Shown here: piece by piece, positions 22,762 to 35,820 of the stretch
Layout of the letters: every line of letters starts with the position of its first letter
Position numbering within the stretch: the first letter of the stretch is position 1
From: Pseudofabraea citricarpa
Lineage: Eukaryota > Ascomycota > Leotiomycetes > Helotiales > Dermateaceae
Length of the DNA: 64,000 bases
Direction: 5' to 3'
NCBI GenBank assembly: GCA_029641185.1
Contig: JAPWGK010000014.1
Location: 248,001 to 312,000, forward strand
Notes under the pieces: generated by a model
Told to the model about the DNA's origin: nothing
Seen by the model: the letters and a program-made list of their open reading frames with translations, nothing else
Databases searched by the model: none
Position numbers and translations under genes: made by a program

Positions 22762-25104
22762 TCAAAGAATTAACACGGCGCCAATGCCAAAACCAATTAC
22801 TATTCCCATAAACCAGACACCAGTATGCGCCCTCACTCCAGAACTCGTCAGCAAAGGTCCAGTGCCACCAACCGACGTTGACGCAGTTGCAGCTGGGCTA
22901 AACAGCGGAGAAACTGAAAGTCCTCCATCAGAAGTGCTGATGGCTCCGAGAGTCGCCGTCGTAATAGATGTGCCACTAACAATAACAGCTTCCGATGCCC
23001 CTGTAGCAAGAGAGATAATCTCGCCTGCGTTGGTAATAATTCCTCCAGCGGTAAGTGTCTGACCATCAACGACAAATGCCGATTCTGAGTTGGCCGTATA
23101 CGTCGAAGAACCAATCACCAGCGTGGCAAGATGGGTCTCGGACACTGGGACAATAGCTATATTTCCAACAATTTGTGGTACACCATTAACGATAACAGCA
23201 GTCGGCGTGGACGATAGAATATAAGTCGTCGATCCGGCTAGTATAGTGCCCCCAGGAGTCAGAGTAGCAGTGCCAATGACAAATTCCGTCGCTAAGTTTG
23301 CGGTATATGTGTTTTCTCCTGCAGTAAAAACAGGGACGGTTGCCTGCTGTAAAACAGGACTGCTGCCTGCATATTGGATACTTTGCGTTACGCCATTGAT
23401 AGTGACTGCGGTTGGTGTAGAAGATAGGATATATGTAGTGGAATCTGCGACAATAGTACCACCGGGTGTAAGAGTTGAAGACCCGATTACAAACTCATTT
23501 GCAGAGTTGGCAGTATATGTTTCCCCTCCCGCAGTGAAAACAAGGCCAGTAGCTTGCTGTGGAGGAAGCTGAACTTCCGTGCTTTGGATAGCTTGTGTTA
23601 TACCGTTGATGATTACGGCAGTTGGTGTGGGAGGCAAGAAATAGGTGGTTGATCCCGCTATCACCGTGCCACCTGGTGTCAGAGTTGAGGATCCTACAAC
23701 GAAGGTGGCTCCGGGGCCGCCGACATAAGTTGCGTCCGATACTGTGAAGATAGGAACTGGAACAGGAGTTGGTGTTGGATTATATGTTATAGGGTTTGCG
23801 ATGGCCGTATCGACGGGAATCTGGGAAGGTATCTCAACTATCACGGTAGTTATTGTATCGGGAGTAGGAGTAGAATCATCTGGAGATCCAGCAACAGTAG
23901 TCTTCGTTTCGGAATCTTCAGAACTTGATTCGTTGTTTCCAGGATCAGGACCACCCCCAGGACTCTGAGGTACAGTATTTGACGGAACAGGTGTTTGTAC
24001 TGGGGGTCTGGTTGTTGGGACATATTCAGAAGGCGAAGGGGATATCGAAGGCTTTGCTAATGTTTGGGTAGCTTCCGATGTTTTTGCTGTGGTGGCAGGA
24101 TGATAGTTTCCGTTGACTAAGATCGTGGTAGATGCCGAACCAGTAAGTTGATTGACAGCTATGTGAGCAGTGGGCTGACCGTCCATGACACCTGGAGAAC
24201 AGATGCTAACACTTGACCAAAAACTTGATGCACCAGGCCGGACGTTTGATTGCATGTAATCGATGAGCTGTTCTGGCACACCAACTCTAAAATTGCCTTG
24301 GTACGACTCTTCTCCGTAATAACCTGTAGAATTCTCCAGTGCCAGAGGAAGCCAAAAGCCAGATGGATATGGCATCATAGAGTCGATTGCATTCTCTCCA
24401 AAAGGATCAGAGGAGTGAAGACACACTAGCTGACCATCACCGCTGGGCGATGTTTTGGCAGCCGCTGTCTGATACCACACCGGGTCATTGGACCCAAACA
24501 CGAAGAATGGTGTAGGCGATTGTACAACATTTCCATATGGGTCGGTTACTGCAGTTCCCTGTACCATCGTAGTCAAGTGTTTAGAGTATAATATATCACT
24601 CTGAACAATATTCGTAGGCACACCGTCGAGCCCATATAACGATGTAGTGACTGACGCAGGATCGAAGTATCCCGTCGGTGTTGTGTATTCGGCGGCGATA
24701 GTGGTGGAGTTAACAATTTTTGTATCATTGTACTGATAAGTCCGAGTCAGGATTGTAGAAGCTGGGGAAAGAAAACATTCAATCAGTATTTTGGTTACAT
24801 TGTAGACAACTCGAGAGATACAGAATCAACGGGATACTTACCAGTTACTTCGACGCTGCTCACATACCAGACTTGCACATTTACTGAATGAACAGCAAGC
24901 CAGCAACAAACCGGCGAGGAGACTGAGGCAGAAGTAGTAAGGGTCGCAGTAGCTCTACTTGAATTTGAGTATGAAGTTGCTGCGGAATCTTAGTGTTGTA
25001 CCAGCCACTCGGCGCTAGGCCTACTCACTGATCTGTGGAACTATATCACAAAGCACAGATGTAGCAAATAAAAGGAGCGCAAGAAGTGCTCGAAACGGTG
25101 CCAT
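22762..25104 (-). CDS. Repeat-containing GPI-type cell-surface protein
   Basis: Three exons (25029-25104, 24842-24988, 22762-24761; introns of 40 and 80 bp) give 740 residues. The first exon encodes a signal peptide (MAPFRALLALLLFATSVLC). A unique extracellular region covers roughly residues 20-300. A Pro/Thr/Ser-rich spacer with many glycosylation sites follows. Then come about four imperfect repeats of some 70-75 residues with the core SSTLTPGGT-(I/V)-x-A-x-STTY and PTAVxINGV, and the family's YTAN-x-x-x-x-FV(I/V) phrase. The C-terminus is a Ser/Thr-rich stretch and a hydrophobic tail (VWFMGIVIGFGIGAVLIL), consistent with a GPI signal or membrane anchor. It is probably a wall-anchored surface protein or adhesin-like stalk. 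No enzyme domain is recognised. Confidence 0.85.
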
Positions 25105-25893
25105 GTTCTCTAAATCACTTTGAGGTGGAGATGACAATGTGTCTGTCGCGACATTAATTAGCACTAAAAAGATTTGTGCTGGAGTTGATAAAAGTTATCC
25201 TTAAATCAAAACCTTATGCTGCATTGCTTTCAAATCACTGGCAATAAAACACAAAGTTTTGGGAACTCCGGCATTTATAGCTAGAATGATCACAGCTCGT
25301 TGAGTAAGATCCCACTGTAGAGTCCAATATGGTTGTCAGCCAACAACACATCTCTCGGTCGGTTTGGGGGCTAAGCTTACTGCATGACGGTAGTGCAACA
25401 TGCATTAATTGGCGATAAAAAGATATTGTTGGATAGGCTGTTCAAAACGGTCCCATAGATATGGTAAAGTTGCTTGCAATTGGTTCCAGAGTCAATTCAC
25501 CTAGCCCTGTCACGCTCGGGTGGCTTCGGGGCTGAATGCGGCTAAACACACCTGCATTGAATGGAGAACTGCCACCCAACAAACACATGCCAGACTGTGT
25601 GGCACAGCAGCCATAGAATCAGGGCACCAGGTACATAGCTGCCACATCCGTAGACGGTTGCATTATTGGCTGCGCGTGCATATCTGCGCCTCACTTAAAT
25701 CTCACCCGCTTCGCAGCTAACGCGCACGGGTATTTATAAACATTTTTGCTTTGCTTGAGCACACAATCAAAAGGTGGGATTTTGATCAGCCGCCTTCAAC
25801 ATGTCGCTCGACTCTGCAAACAAGATACTTTAATAACTTTATCATCGATGCTCCAATTTATGCGGGTTTCTATTGTCTCTACCGACAGCAACC
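25105..25893. other. Divergent promoter between surface-protein gene and protease-like gene
   Basis: Nearly 790 bp shared upstream region between genes on opposite strands. The 54 bases before 25894 are open in the downstream gene's frame and read like a hydrophobic leader (LCGFLLSLPTAT), but they have no ATG before a stop. A spliced leader exon may lie here. Confidence 0.4.
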
Positions 25894-27645
25894 ATGCCAT
25901 CCTCACCTAGCCCGTCGCCTATTTCCGTCTACACAAGCGAAGCATGGTAAGCAGCACTAGAGTCTATAGGTATTGTTTTTGAAAACTGATCACACCACGA
26001 TCAGGGATAGCGATGGGGCTGGGCTGTGGAGCACTTTCATCGTTGAGGTTGGAAGTCCTGCGCAACCTGCACGAGTTCTTATTAGCACAACGAGCGGCGA
26101 AACTTGGGTCGTAGGGCCAGAGGGCTGCCCAGAACAATATGGTCCTACCTGTGTAGATGATCGTGGTCTCGAATTTAATGAGAATAACTCGACGACATGG
26201 TCTTCCATTGGCCTTTTCCAGTTAAATCTTGAGTCAAATTTGGGGTATGAAGGAAATGCCGCCTATGGGTATGATACAGTAGCCTTGGGATATCCTGGTA
26301 GTGGTGGACCTGAACTTCAAAATATGGTCGTTGCTGGGATTGCATCGCCGGATTTTTGGCTCGGTCATTTTGGCGTCGATCCTGCGCCAAGTAATTTCAC
26401 CAATTTAAATGATCCTCAGCCTAGCTTCCTGGAGACCCTATTCAACACGTCAATGATTCCGAGCAGATCTTGGGCCTACACGGCAGGAGCTTCATATAGT
26501 GAGCTTGATTCCACGCTGCAATAAAGTCGTTCAGCCCTGACATTCCACAGGATACAATAAAGTTCCGGGAAGCTTAACTCTTGGAGGATATGATACGTCT
26601 CGGTTCACTTCAAATGATGTGTCTTTCGATCTTTATCCAGATGTCGCAAGAAGACTGATTGTTGACCTCGTGGGTATCAGCTATACCCAGACTGCGTCGG
26701 ACTCAACTGCTGTTTTGATGTCCGAGAAAATCCCTATGTTCATGGTATGTACCAGAACTTCCTGGCTTGCATTGCGATTACTTAGACATGACTTAACGCT
26801 TGCCAGGACTCAACAATACCATATATATACTTACCAACCTCTATGTGCGACGAATTTGAAAAAGCGTTCGGCCTACAATGGAATGAAACTATCCAGCTCT
26901 ATACCATCGATGATACTACCCACTCCAATTTGCAAACCATAAACCCTAATATAACATTCACACTAGCCAATACTGCTGGGCAAAGTCAAAATATTACTCT
27001 CCCTTACCAGGCTTTTGATCTTACGGCCACATTCCCGGTAGTTCAAAACAATATGAGCTATTTCCCGCTGAAGAGAGCCACCAATGAGTCACAATACACC
27101 CTCGGTCGGGTCTTTATGCAAGAAGCGTTAGTATCAGAGTCTTATTATAAAGCTTGACACTGATCTTGAACAGTTATCTGATATCTGACTTTGAACGGTC
27201 TACATTTTCCGTCTCGCAATGTGTATGGCCGCCGAGCTTCGAACCAAACATTGTGGAGATCCTGCCAGTCAAGGGCCCCGGCCGTAATGCAACAGGTGCC
27301 ATAGCTGGTGGTGTTGTCGGGGGAGTAGTCGTTCTAATCGTAGTCATCTTTTTGGGATATTTCTTCATTTATAAACCACGCCGGAAGGCTAGCTCAGAGA
27401 CAGGGCGTACCAGCTCTAGGTATGAAAAGCCAGAACTTGATGCCGAGGGAGTCGTTATCAAAGATACCAAAGACTTCAAGGCCGAGACGAATGAAATCTC
27501 AGGGCAACCGGTGAGGAGGCATGAAATAGCCAGCCTGGAACCTGCAGGATACGAGCTGGATAGCCCCCAGATCTTCGAGATGCCGGCCAGGGAACCTATT
27601 GGAAGTGAGCTGTCGAGTGCGCTTCCTTCGCCACGAACAACTTAG
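25894..27645 (+). CDS. Aspartic-protease-like single-pass membrane protein (probably non-catalytic)
   Basis: Five exons (25894-25946, 26005-26498, 26551-26744, 26807-27126, 27174-27645) give 510 residues. The pepsin-like fold is seen in LWSTFIVEVGSPAQ, YGYDTVALG, FWLGHFGV, SWAYTAGASYR, LTLGGYD and GRVFMQEAYLISDFERSTFSVSQC. The first active-site position reads LISTTSGE instead of the D-T-G motif, so the catalytic Asp is missing. The second site keeps an Asp (FMDSTIPYIYLP). A transmembrane helix of about 25 residues follows a glycine-rich stretch (GAIAGGVVGGVVVLIVVIFLG) and a charged cytoplasmic tail of about 90 residues ends the protein. The ATG at 25894 leaves no signal peptide, so a leader exon may be missing from my model. 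The protein may serve as a surface binding protein rather than a protease. Confidence 0.85.
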
Positions 27646-28840
27646 ATGTTGTAAATCTTAAATAGTGTAAATAGCAGGCTTTTCCATTGTGTAGTTACAA
27701 CTCATTCTCCACTTACCGACTTGCCTAATCCTTTGCATGGCTTCTCGGCGTTAACTGTTCTACTGCTATTATGCAATCAAAAAAGGTAGGTAGATTCCGT
27801 TGATCGAGCATGTGATCAGGCAAGTGTGAGGTTGAGCGAGCCATCACGAGACTAAGCGAAATACGTTAAGTGAGCTCTCATTGAGTTGGAACTTAGTTGC
27901 AAGATCGGTCAAGTCTCATGAGTAGGAGCAACAGCAGCCTTGGAGACAACAAATTTGGTAAACTCAAGTGGCAAATAACAGTATTATATATGGAGTATAT
28001 ATATATAGAACTATAACTATTAAGTTGAATAATTAAATTAAGCTAGCTCTTATAAGAGGAATTACTTGCCCAATATGTGTTATATTATATTATAAGTGAT
28101 ATTAATCGAATAGCATAGAATACGAAGCAGGAACCACGTGTTTTATATACGAAACGTACTTATATGTGACTTCGTGATAATCAATAGTATTAGGAACTCA
28201 ATTGGTTTGAAGTAGTTGATCAGGGTTAAGTTCACATCCTGATTAGTAAGTAATATCTAACAAAAGTCAATACCTATTATATTCGTTTCAACTGCAGCAT
28301 TTATCAGCTGTCGCTTTGGTTTATCTTGGTTGAATTGTGCTAAGAGATCAATTACCTTATGGACATTTTAGTAATGCCTAACCTTCTCATTGACAGAAAG
28401 GATATTGAGACAAGATTCGTGGCACATTAGAGCGGGGATGATAAACTTTTACTATAATTTTTCCATTGCATTATGGGGCGAAATAAGGAAATAACTACCA
28501 TCCATTGAAAAGCTATAGACTTTTAATGTCTATCTAATACAAAACTCTATTTCCAGACCACCATGTAGCTGAGTGTTACTTGGTAATAGAAGGAAAATGA
28601 ATGGTCCCGGAGACGCAGCACTCCACGTTAAAGTCCCAGTTTGCTTATGAAGCATGAGACAGCTGAAAGGTGAAAGTAAAGTTGGGAATCAATAGCGGAA
28701 ATAAAGTCCACCATCTTGTAATTTAAAAGTACAGAATTCGTTCGTCTGAGGACCTCTTTATCTTGGCGTTAGGAAAAAACCACTAGATTTTACCAAAACA
28801 TTAGTACAGACTAGATTGTAGCGACTAGAAGTTGAGAGAC
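27646..28840. other. AT-rich intergenic, 1.2 kb
   Basis: Very low GC from about 27960 to 28800, with TA-rich runs such as the TATATATATATAG near 28005. It lies between the 3' ends of two convergent genes. No coding frame or terminal repeats were found. Confidence 0.45.
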
Positions 28841-30197
28841 TTACCCGTTGGCAAGTCTGGTAAAGCGCCAGGCTGGGTCGTTCTGGATCTGTTGAGACCA
28901 GCGAACCACGAATTCTAACACCTTCCAATTACTTTCTCCACATACATCGAGCTTGCCAGATCTTGTTTTCGCTTTGTCAAGTTCAGCTCGCCATTTTGAC
29001 AGGGTGATTTCGACGCCAAAAGTTTGACCTTGGATCGACGACCCATAAAGGGAGATAATGGCATCTTGCACATGTTCATCTAGAAGATCAAAACAATTCA
29101 AAAACTCCCAACCATCTACACCATCCATTGTAATAAGGAACTGGATAGTCGGCTGACCATCAGATGATATCCAACCCCTAGAATTCTTGATTGGGTGATT
29201 CTCGTCAAAGATAATGTAACCTTCTGCGTTGTATCGTGCTGATGTACTAATTGGTTCGTGGTTTTTGTTGGAGTTGACTCTCGCTGGTGATGGCAATGAT
29301 TGACGTGTGCCTTGATTCTTGTAAAATGAATCTGGATCGAAAGAAAGTCTTTCGGGTCCTAACTTTCCTAAGAAAGGATACACAGCGATCAACCTATTAA
29401 AGCCTCTCTTGGCCTTGTTGGATTGAAATTTGGGTTTTGCCTGAGCAGCTTTCATTGCATGGTCTTTTAAATCTTCAACTAGTCCACGTCGGAACAATGG
29501 TTCCCACGGAAAGGCGGGGGCTTGATGAAAGGGGGTCTCAATCCCTTGGACAGTAAGGTTTTTGATACCTTGACAAGCTTGCAAGATGTCCTTACGAACC
29601 GATCCGGTACAATTGGTCAGCACTTCTTTCTTGTCCAACCGAACACGGATATCTAGCGTCTCGAGGCCCTTAAATGCTGGTATCAATTCCAACACCTCTT
29701 CATGTCCTTTCTCCAATGTGATTGAAATTGATTTTATGGCGTTCAATCTTGCAGGGGTGATAGATGCGGCGAATGGGCCAATGGTGCCCCATTGAGTGAA
29801 TTCAAAAGACTTGAAACTGAAATGATTTACTTTGTAGAAGATGTGTGTTGCGATAGCCTCATTGTAGAATCCAGTGCATACTTGAGACATGGTGAACACT
29901 GAAGGTACTTCTCGTTCATAATTCTCATGTGTTGCATAGCAACCAGTCGGAAAGCCAATGAAGATTGACTTACAAACCTGTTGAGGAGCGATGGGTCTCT
30001 TGAGTTGTAGAACGTATTTGTATATCATGTACTTTACTTCAGGCGGTAGACAGAAAAATGACAATTTTTTATTGTGCTATACAGAGTCAGCTGCCTGCCT
30101 CCAATTGGAGACCACACGTAGATCTTACTTCTGTTTTTGCTGCCATACTAGGATGTCCAGGTCGGAGGACCTCAAGGGATGGACGTTGATTCTCCAT
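28841..30197 (-). CDS. F-box/2EXR-like protein
   Basis: Exon 1 (30129-30197) starts with an ATG. A 52-bp intron (GTAAGA...TATAG, 30077-30128) leads to exon 2 (28841-30076), giving 434 residues. The first exon is inferred because exon 2's frame has no ATG before LPPEVKYMIYKYVLQ, the F-box/2EXR-like motif at the protein start. A leucine-rich region with AFKGLETLDIRVRL and IKNLTVQGI follows, as in fungal F-box-like proteins that score distance or height of helices. The middle and C-terminus (about 300-434) have no recognised domain. The TAA stop overlaps a perfect GTAAGT donor-like sequence, so the protein could extend through another intron. A role as adaptor or in regulated protein turnover is only suggested by the family. 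Confidence 0.75.
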
Positions 30198-31513
30198 ACT
30201 GTAGAAAGTTTGTCTTCAGACCTGAAGCGTGTTAGTAGCTACAGTTTTGTTTGAAGATGTACATACTTGGTAGAGTACTGTTTTATATTGTGGCTCATGA
30301 AGAACGTCGAGCAGATCTATTGGACCTGTTGGTCTAAAGTTTGCATCGACTGGTCGACGCTCGATTTCTCGCGTAACTTCGGCTCTCTGGGCTGTGAATA
30401 GATGGCATCATTAGAACAATCCTCAGAGCTGAAGAATACAACTTACATCCAGAAGATACGAGAGAGTATTGGAAGACTTGGCAAAATACGATGCCGGCCT
30501 CTGGTTGCTTGTGGAGATGACAAGTTTTGTGTTTACCAGATGGAATCGTTGTGGGGGCAAGCAGAAGTCTTTGTTGTGTGTCTGCGGAAAATAGCTGGCA
30601 GCTACCCTCCTTCGCTTGTGCAGCAAAGGCGAGACTGAATAATGCGGAGAATGAGTGCGGAGAATGAGCGCGGATAATGATATGAGATGGATTAGTTTAT
30701 TTAATGCAGTATTTTTCTTTCATGCCGTTTTTCACACGTTGACTATCTTCTCTAAGCATTTGTGGCGTCTTACAGTTTTAAATTAACCCAGTCTACTTCT
30801 ATATACGTCCAGTGTTTGATATAACCATGTCTCTGAACTGCATAACTCACAAGTCTTGATATAGCAGGGCGAAGTAGGTGAACTGGTGCCGAGATGATAT
30901 GATACCATTCTTTCAGGCTTATCTAGGTAGTTACATAAAGATATTCGGAACAGAAGTAAACTGCTTAGTTAAATCAAAAGATAAGAACATAAGGAATACC
31001 AAACAGGTATTATGAGAATACTCTCGGTCGCATGGTAGTCTCGTAGTGGCTACCATCATGAGAAAGACTGAAAACCTGGCTTCACCTGCTTCCATTGGAT
31101 TGAAGGTTCCGGATGTAGGTCATATATCTGCGGATGGAGACATATAAACCGTTTGTAGGACCTAGGCTAGGTATGGAAGTATGTCCTAGTTTAAAAGGAT
31201 TTATGAGGCTATTCGCTATGTGTTACTCTTCTCGGCTAAGACGCTCGGCTAAATAAGGGGTAGCGAGGGACAGAGGGGTGATAGGCGACGGGCGATATTG
31301 TCACGCCACGTTTATTATTGGTTGTCACAACACGAGGGTCAGAAGTTGTGAATAGACACATTGTGGTGCCATTTCTTGTAGAGCTAGCTAGGTATCATGG
31401 ATAGACGAACATCTAGCAAGTTCGTTCTCTGGCAGAGAGTTTGAAAACCCGCTCGCATCAAAAACACAAGGAAAAATCCTTTGAATACAGTCTGCTGCGT
31501 ACAATTCTGAAGA
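30198..31513. other. Intergenic between two F-box-like genes
   Basis: 1.3 kb without a supported gene. A 78-codon frame (30402-30638, plus) and its antisense frame have no domain. Confidence 0.4.
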
Positions 31514-32770
31514 CTAGCGGTGTTCGAGCTTCTCCAAAATGATTGCCTCGATCTCATCCTCATATGTATCAGAATCATCCAGTCTCTCGTCGAGTGTCAT
31601 CAGACCGATTGTGAAACCCGTCGTCTCTTTCGTGTGCCAGTCCAAGCAAAGAGATCCAACGAGGCCATTACTTGGAACGGTTGAACCAATGCGAGTCACT
31701 TTAAAGCCAAACATCGAATCAAATAATCGTACCGCTTCCGCAATAGTAACGGAATCTCTTGCCTCGAGTTCGTCTGCGATAATTAGAATCGTAAAGTGTT
31801 GTAGTCCACTGCGGCGTTCGGGAACTTCGGAACGAAGACACTGCAACAGCTGGAAAAGTCCATAATAAAATTGTTTCATGCTGAAGATAGTTGTACCTGG
31901 TGGTACGCTGATCGCGTCATCAATCCACCATCCGCGAGAGAATCGCAGAGTCAGTGTGCGAAGGCTCTTAGCAGAAATGCCACAACTACCATCGACCTAT
32001 CTTAGATTAGCTGCCAGACCTATCTTCGTAGATTGAATACAAACCTGTTTTCCGAAGGATTCAATCAGCTTGGACATGTAGAAGATGGACTCGTTATCAT
32101 CGTAGCAGCTGTTTAGAGTCAGTGATCCTTCTCGAAGCTTCTGTGAAGGGAACCCTACCGAGCAGAGACCATAATATTCTGGATGTTTTCACGAATGAAT
32201 TTGGGGACATCATGGAATGCAGACTCCCGCCATCGACCACCTAGTATTTCTTGGTCATCGCAAGGCCCAACGAACAGTGTCGATCGCTTGATTCTCTCGT
32301 AGAGGAATTCGTTGTACAATGTCCGATTTCCAATTTCAAAGAGCATCAACTCAAATGCTGGCGTGGGTGCCCTATCCCCCGAACTAAATCTTGGCGGAAC
32401 GGCCGGCTTCTGCTTTTCGGATGTAATGACAGGGACCATAATACGGTGCAATGATAAATCGGGCATATCAGGAAATCGGAGGTGGAGCTCTCTGAAATGA
32501 TTATCCAAGATCGCATTGAAGATCATCAGTCGCACTTCCACAGGTGCGTCCTTGATGCGGCCAAGGAGGTTATCGTTGACTTTAGGGATAGATTTCTGCA
32601 AACGTAATCCTGCAAACACATTCTTGATAGGCGTGACCATCAACACCAAGACAAAGTTGAGGAACCGCGCCATGATGTTCGGACGTGTGGCGTCCTGGAA
32701 AGAATTAGATTTCTTTTGCAGATGTTTTTGGGGGCTAGTTTTATACCATTTTCTTCTTGCTAGGCGCCAT
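31514..32770 (-). CDS. F-box/2EXR-like protein, second copy type
   Basis: Four exons (32747-32770, 32159-32694, 32045-32108, 31514-31996) give 368 residues. The first exon is only 24 bp (MAPSKKKM), joined over a 52-bp intron with a CTAATT branch and TTTCCAG acceptor that keeps the frame. The F-box-like part is DAPVEVRLMIFNAIL (about residues 57-71). It is followed by a segment with LFEIGNRTLYNEFLYERIKRS typical of fungal 2EXR/F-box-like families, and a C-terminal alpha/beta half (LRTLTLRFSRGW, FTILIIADE). There is no transmembrane helix or signal peptide. It shares the general family with the neighbouring gene at 28841-30197 but is clearly different in sequence, so the two are not a recent duplication. 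Confidence 0.78.
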
Positions 32771-35700
32771 AGCTAAAGTGTCATGAAGTACAAGATCGGA
32801 GTGCTGGGGTAGCTACTTTGTGTGATTTCAAAAATAATGTGCTGGATGTTGGAATCGCTCATGTGCGTCTAAACCGAAGTCACGTGTATTGGTCTTATTC
32901 ACTTCTCGCACAACTTGTCTCTGGTATTGTCAGCATTCAGTAGCCTTGAGCATTCGTTCTTTTATAAGTCTAGTAAGATTATTCTGAGCCACCATTTCTT
33001 TCTTTTTCTTCCGTTTATATTACTAGCACACAGTTTCTGGGTAGTTGGAAGCCTGCCATACATCCTGCATGAAAGTTGTGTCTTCTCAAGTTTAGTAATA
33101 TTTGACTTTGATCCCTCACCCTTATGTCTTATTTATTGCTCTCGCAGCTCATAACATTTATAAAAATATATGACTGTCGAACGAATTTGAATTATATTTT
33201 GTCTAACGGAGTCAAGGAAATAGCTTTCGTGAAGTTAATGTCCATATGCCCCTTACTCAGAGGGGATTGAATGTGTGCTTGGTTTCGTTACTCTACGTAT
33301 AAATTCACTTTAGGAAAATACAACTACTGAGTCAAGACGCACTCTACTAAACTGATCTTAATGATTACCTGTTGATATAGCTACGGCATATGTTCACCAG
33401 AGAGAATAGACCGTACAGGGTCATCCGAGCTTTCAGGTCACGGTTAGGCCAGGTGAATACTATACAGACAGACACTTAATAAATGTTATCTATAAACAAG
33501 TAGTATATAAAAGAAATTTTTATACATAACTATGCTAACTTAATTTCGTCCATGTGCGTTATTTCTGGAACTATAACTCATAACCTCCTAATTTAAGTAT
33601 TTCTTCAACAGCAACTCGAGTAACATGTCGGTTATGGCCGAATGCTGGACCTCAATGTTTAACTAGGTGAAGGATAGCAAGACTCTGGATAACAAAAGAA
33701 TGTGGAAGCACTGTAATTACTATGTAGATAAATAGCCACGGTTACTGCCAGCCCGAAATTCCTCGCCATCCAAATAGTAATTTCAAAGATTCTTATGTAA
33801 TTGCATAATATTGGAAATTAAATCAACTTTCTCTGCACTTGTTATTTGGACTCTTTTCAAGACTTCCGCGAAAGCCCGGTATTCCTGCCCCTCCGTCCAT
33901 AGCCTTGGATGAGTAGGGCTCATGGGTGTATTCAAAAGCATTTGAGAAAAGGTAAAAATTTCATATTCATTGATGCAATTACAATCGTTGAGACTCTCCG
34001 AATCAGCTGATATTCATGAGGCAGTTTTGGTTCGTCAAGCAAGCTTATCAACACATACTTGCAGTGTCAATTAAAAGCAGACAACTCTTAGTGGCAGCAG
34101 TTAACGCAGTTGATCGTTTATTATAGATAGTGTAAACATTAATACACTTAGTTTGATTGATAGGTGGCTGGTGCTATGTTCGCATGAAACGTGGAGATAA
34201 TGAGTGCTTAACGATGATAGATGTCCTAATGGCCGTTTCTGATATGATGAAGCAGCATCAATCGTGGCCATCATCACGTCTCTTGGTATTTCAAGGAGCA
34301 CTTTGACTGTCAACCTAAGCACTATTTAATCAGCGCTTCCTTCTCTCTGCGTGCACTCTACCAGAATTTTGAATGCCTGGATCAAAGGGTAGGCGCAACA
34401 GTTCTTGGGGGAGGTAGAAACTCATCCGACCTACAATGGGCCCTAGTAATTCATTGACATTTACTGGCATATCTTCCGATGTACAGGCTTGTATGTTAAC
34501 TTGTGCTTTGCACAATGTAGCTCGAGATGTTTACTCCCTGTCATACTTTTATGTCAGTAGGCAGGTGTTTCTTTTGGCTCTGCCAATAGCAGGGCCTACT
34601 TCGACAGCAGACCAGCCTGTAATCTAATCACTGGTTTCGGAACCGGACTCAGAAAATACATCCTGTGTTCTATTAGGATCTAGTTTGAAATTGTCATCTT
34701 GTATCTGCCACGGTCTACATTGCAACCGCAGGCGCCATCACAACATTCTCTCTGTCTACACCTGGTCCTCCTCTTTACCGACACGTTATCCAGGGATATA
34801 TGACCAATCAAAGCCGCGATTAAGATTACCTCAAGCAACTCACGGCGCCGAATCCTTATCGCATTGTCCAAGGCACACTATGAGGGATAATATTTGTCAC
34901 GTCGTGAGAGAATTTACCATCAGTATGAGGATTATGAGCGGGTGAATGTAGTGAGTGAGCAACTGGGACGGAGCAGAATTCGCCCACGATAAAAGGATCT
35001 TCCGAAGATAGGCCGACTCGATATCACAAACTAGAGAAACAGCCCTCTCAATCAGATCCACCTTCGGATATCTTTAGTTCTGCTACAGGTTTCACCAAGA
35101 TGCGTAGGATCAATCGAGAGGGACAAAGGATACTGTGAGGATATATTTACTATTTCAATATATAATCATAAGATTATTGGCCTCAAGTTCAAAGCAGAAG
35201 CAGAAGACAATAGAAGTGGCAATCTTGATCTACTTTGGTGATCCCATTTGATTGACAGGTGTGGTGACTTGGACATTTTTGCTTACTATATATGCTATTC
35301 TAGTCTTCAAGTGTCCGTCATACAATTGGTTGTTGATGGCAAGCTTTCTGCGACTGCCGCAAAAGCATTGGACAAGGACTTCTCAGACTCGGCATCCATG
35401 GTCTCCTAAAGCCCTAGTCGTGATACCTACCCATCCTCCTCTTGATCAAACCTTCTGAGCACCCAGAGAAGATTGGAGTTTATTGGCAGCACAAAGGTTT
35501 TATCAAAACGAGATGGTTGGTGGCCAAAAGCCAGTAGAGAGCAAGCAACTGGAAACAATCCAAAAGCTAGGCTCAAGGACTCTAAGTTATAAGAGTGGGT
35601 GAATGTGTTGGTGGTTGGCCTCAAAGTTGTAGTGACCTACTGATGTAGTTGGTCAGCCCACAAGTCTGCATATCATCACGCCACTTATCCATATGCCCAA

Positions 35701-35820
35701 ACGCGTGTTGTTTAAGTCCTTCGCTGAATTTATTCGGCGTCATCCAAGTTAATCGTGTAGCACAACCGTTCGATAATATGGTTGCAGTCATCTTGGACCT
35801 TTGGTTTGATGGTCAAGGAA
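32771..35820. other. Gene-poor AT-rich interval, 3 kb
   Basis: Short frames only. A plus-strand fragment near 34680-34945 gives a hydrophobic run (ATVYIATAGAITTFSLS) in one frame, but it is broken by stops. No intact element, terminal repeat or RNA gene was seen. Confidence 0.4.
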
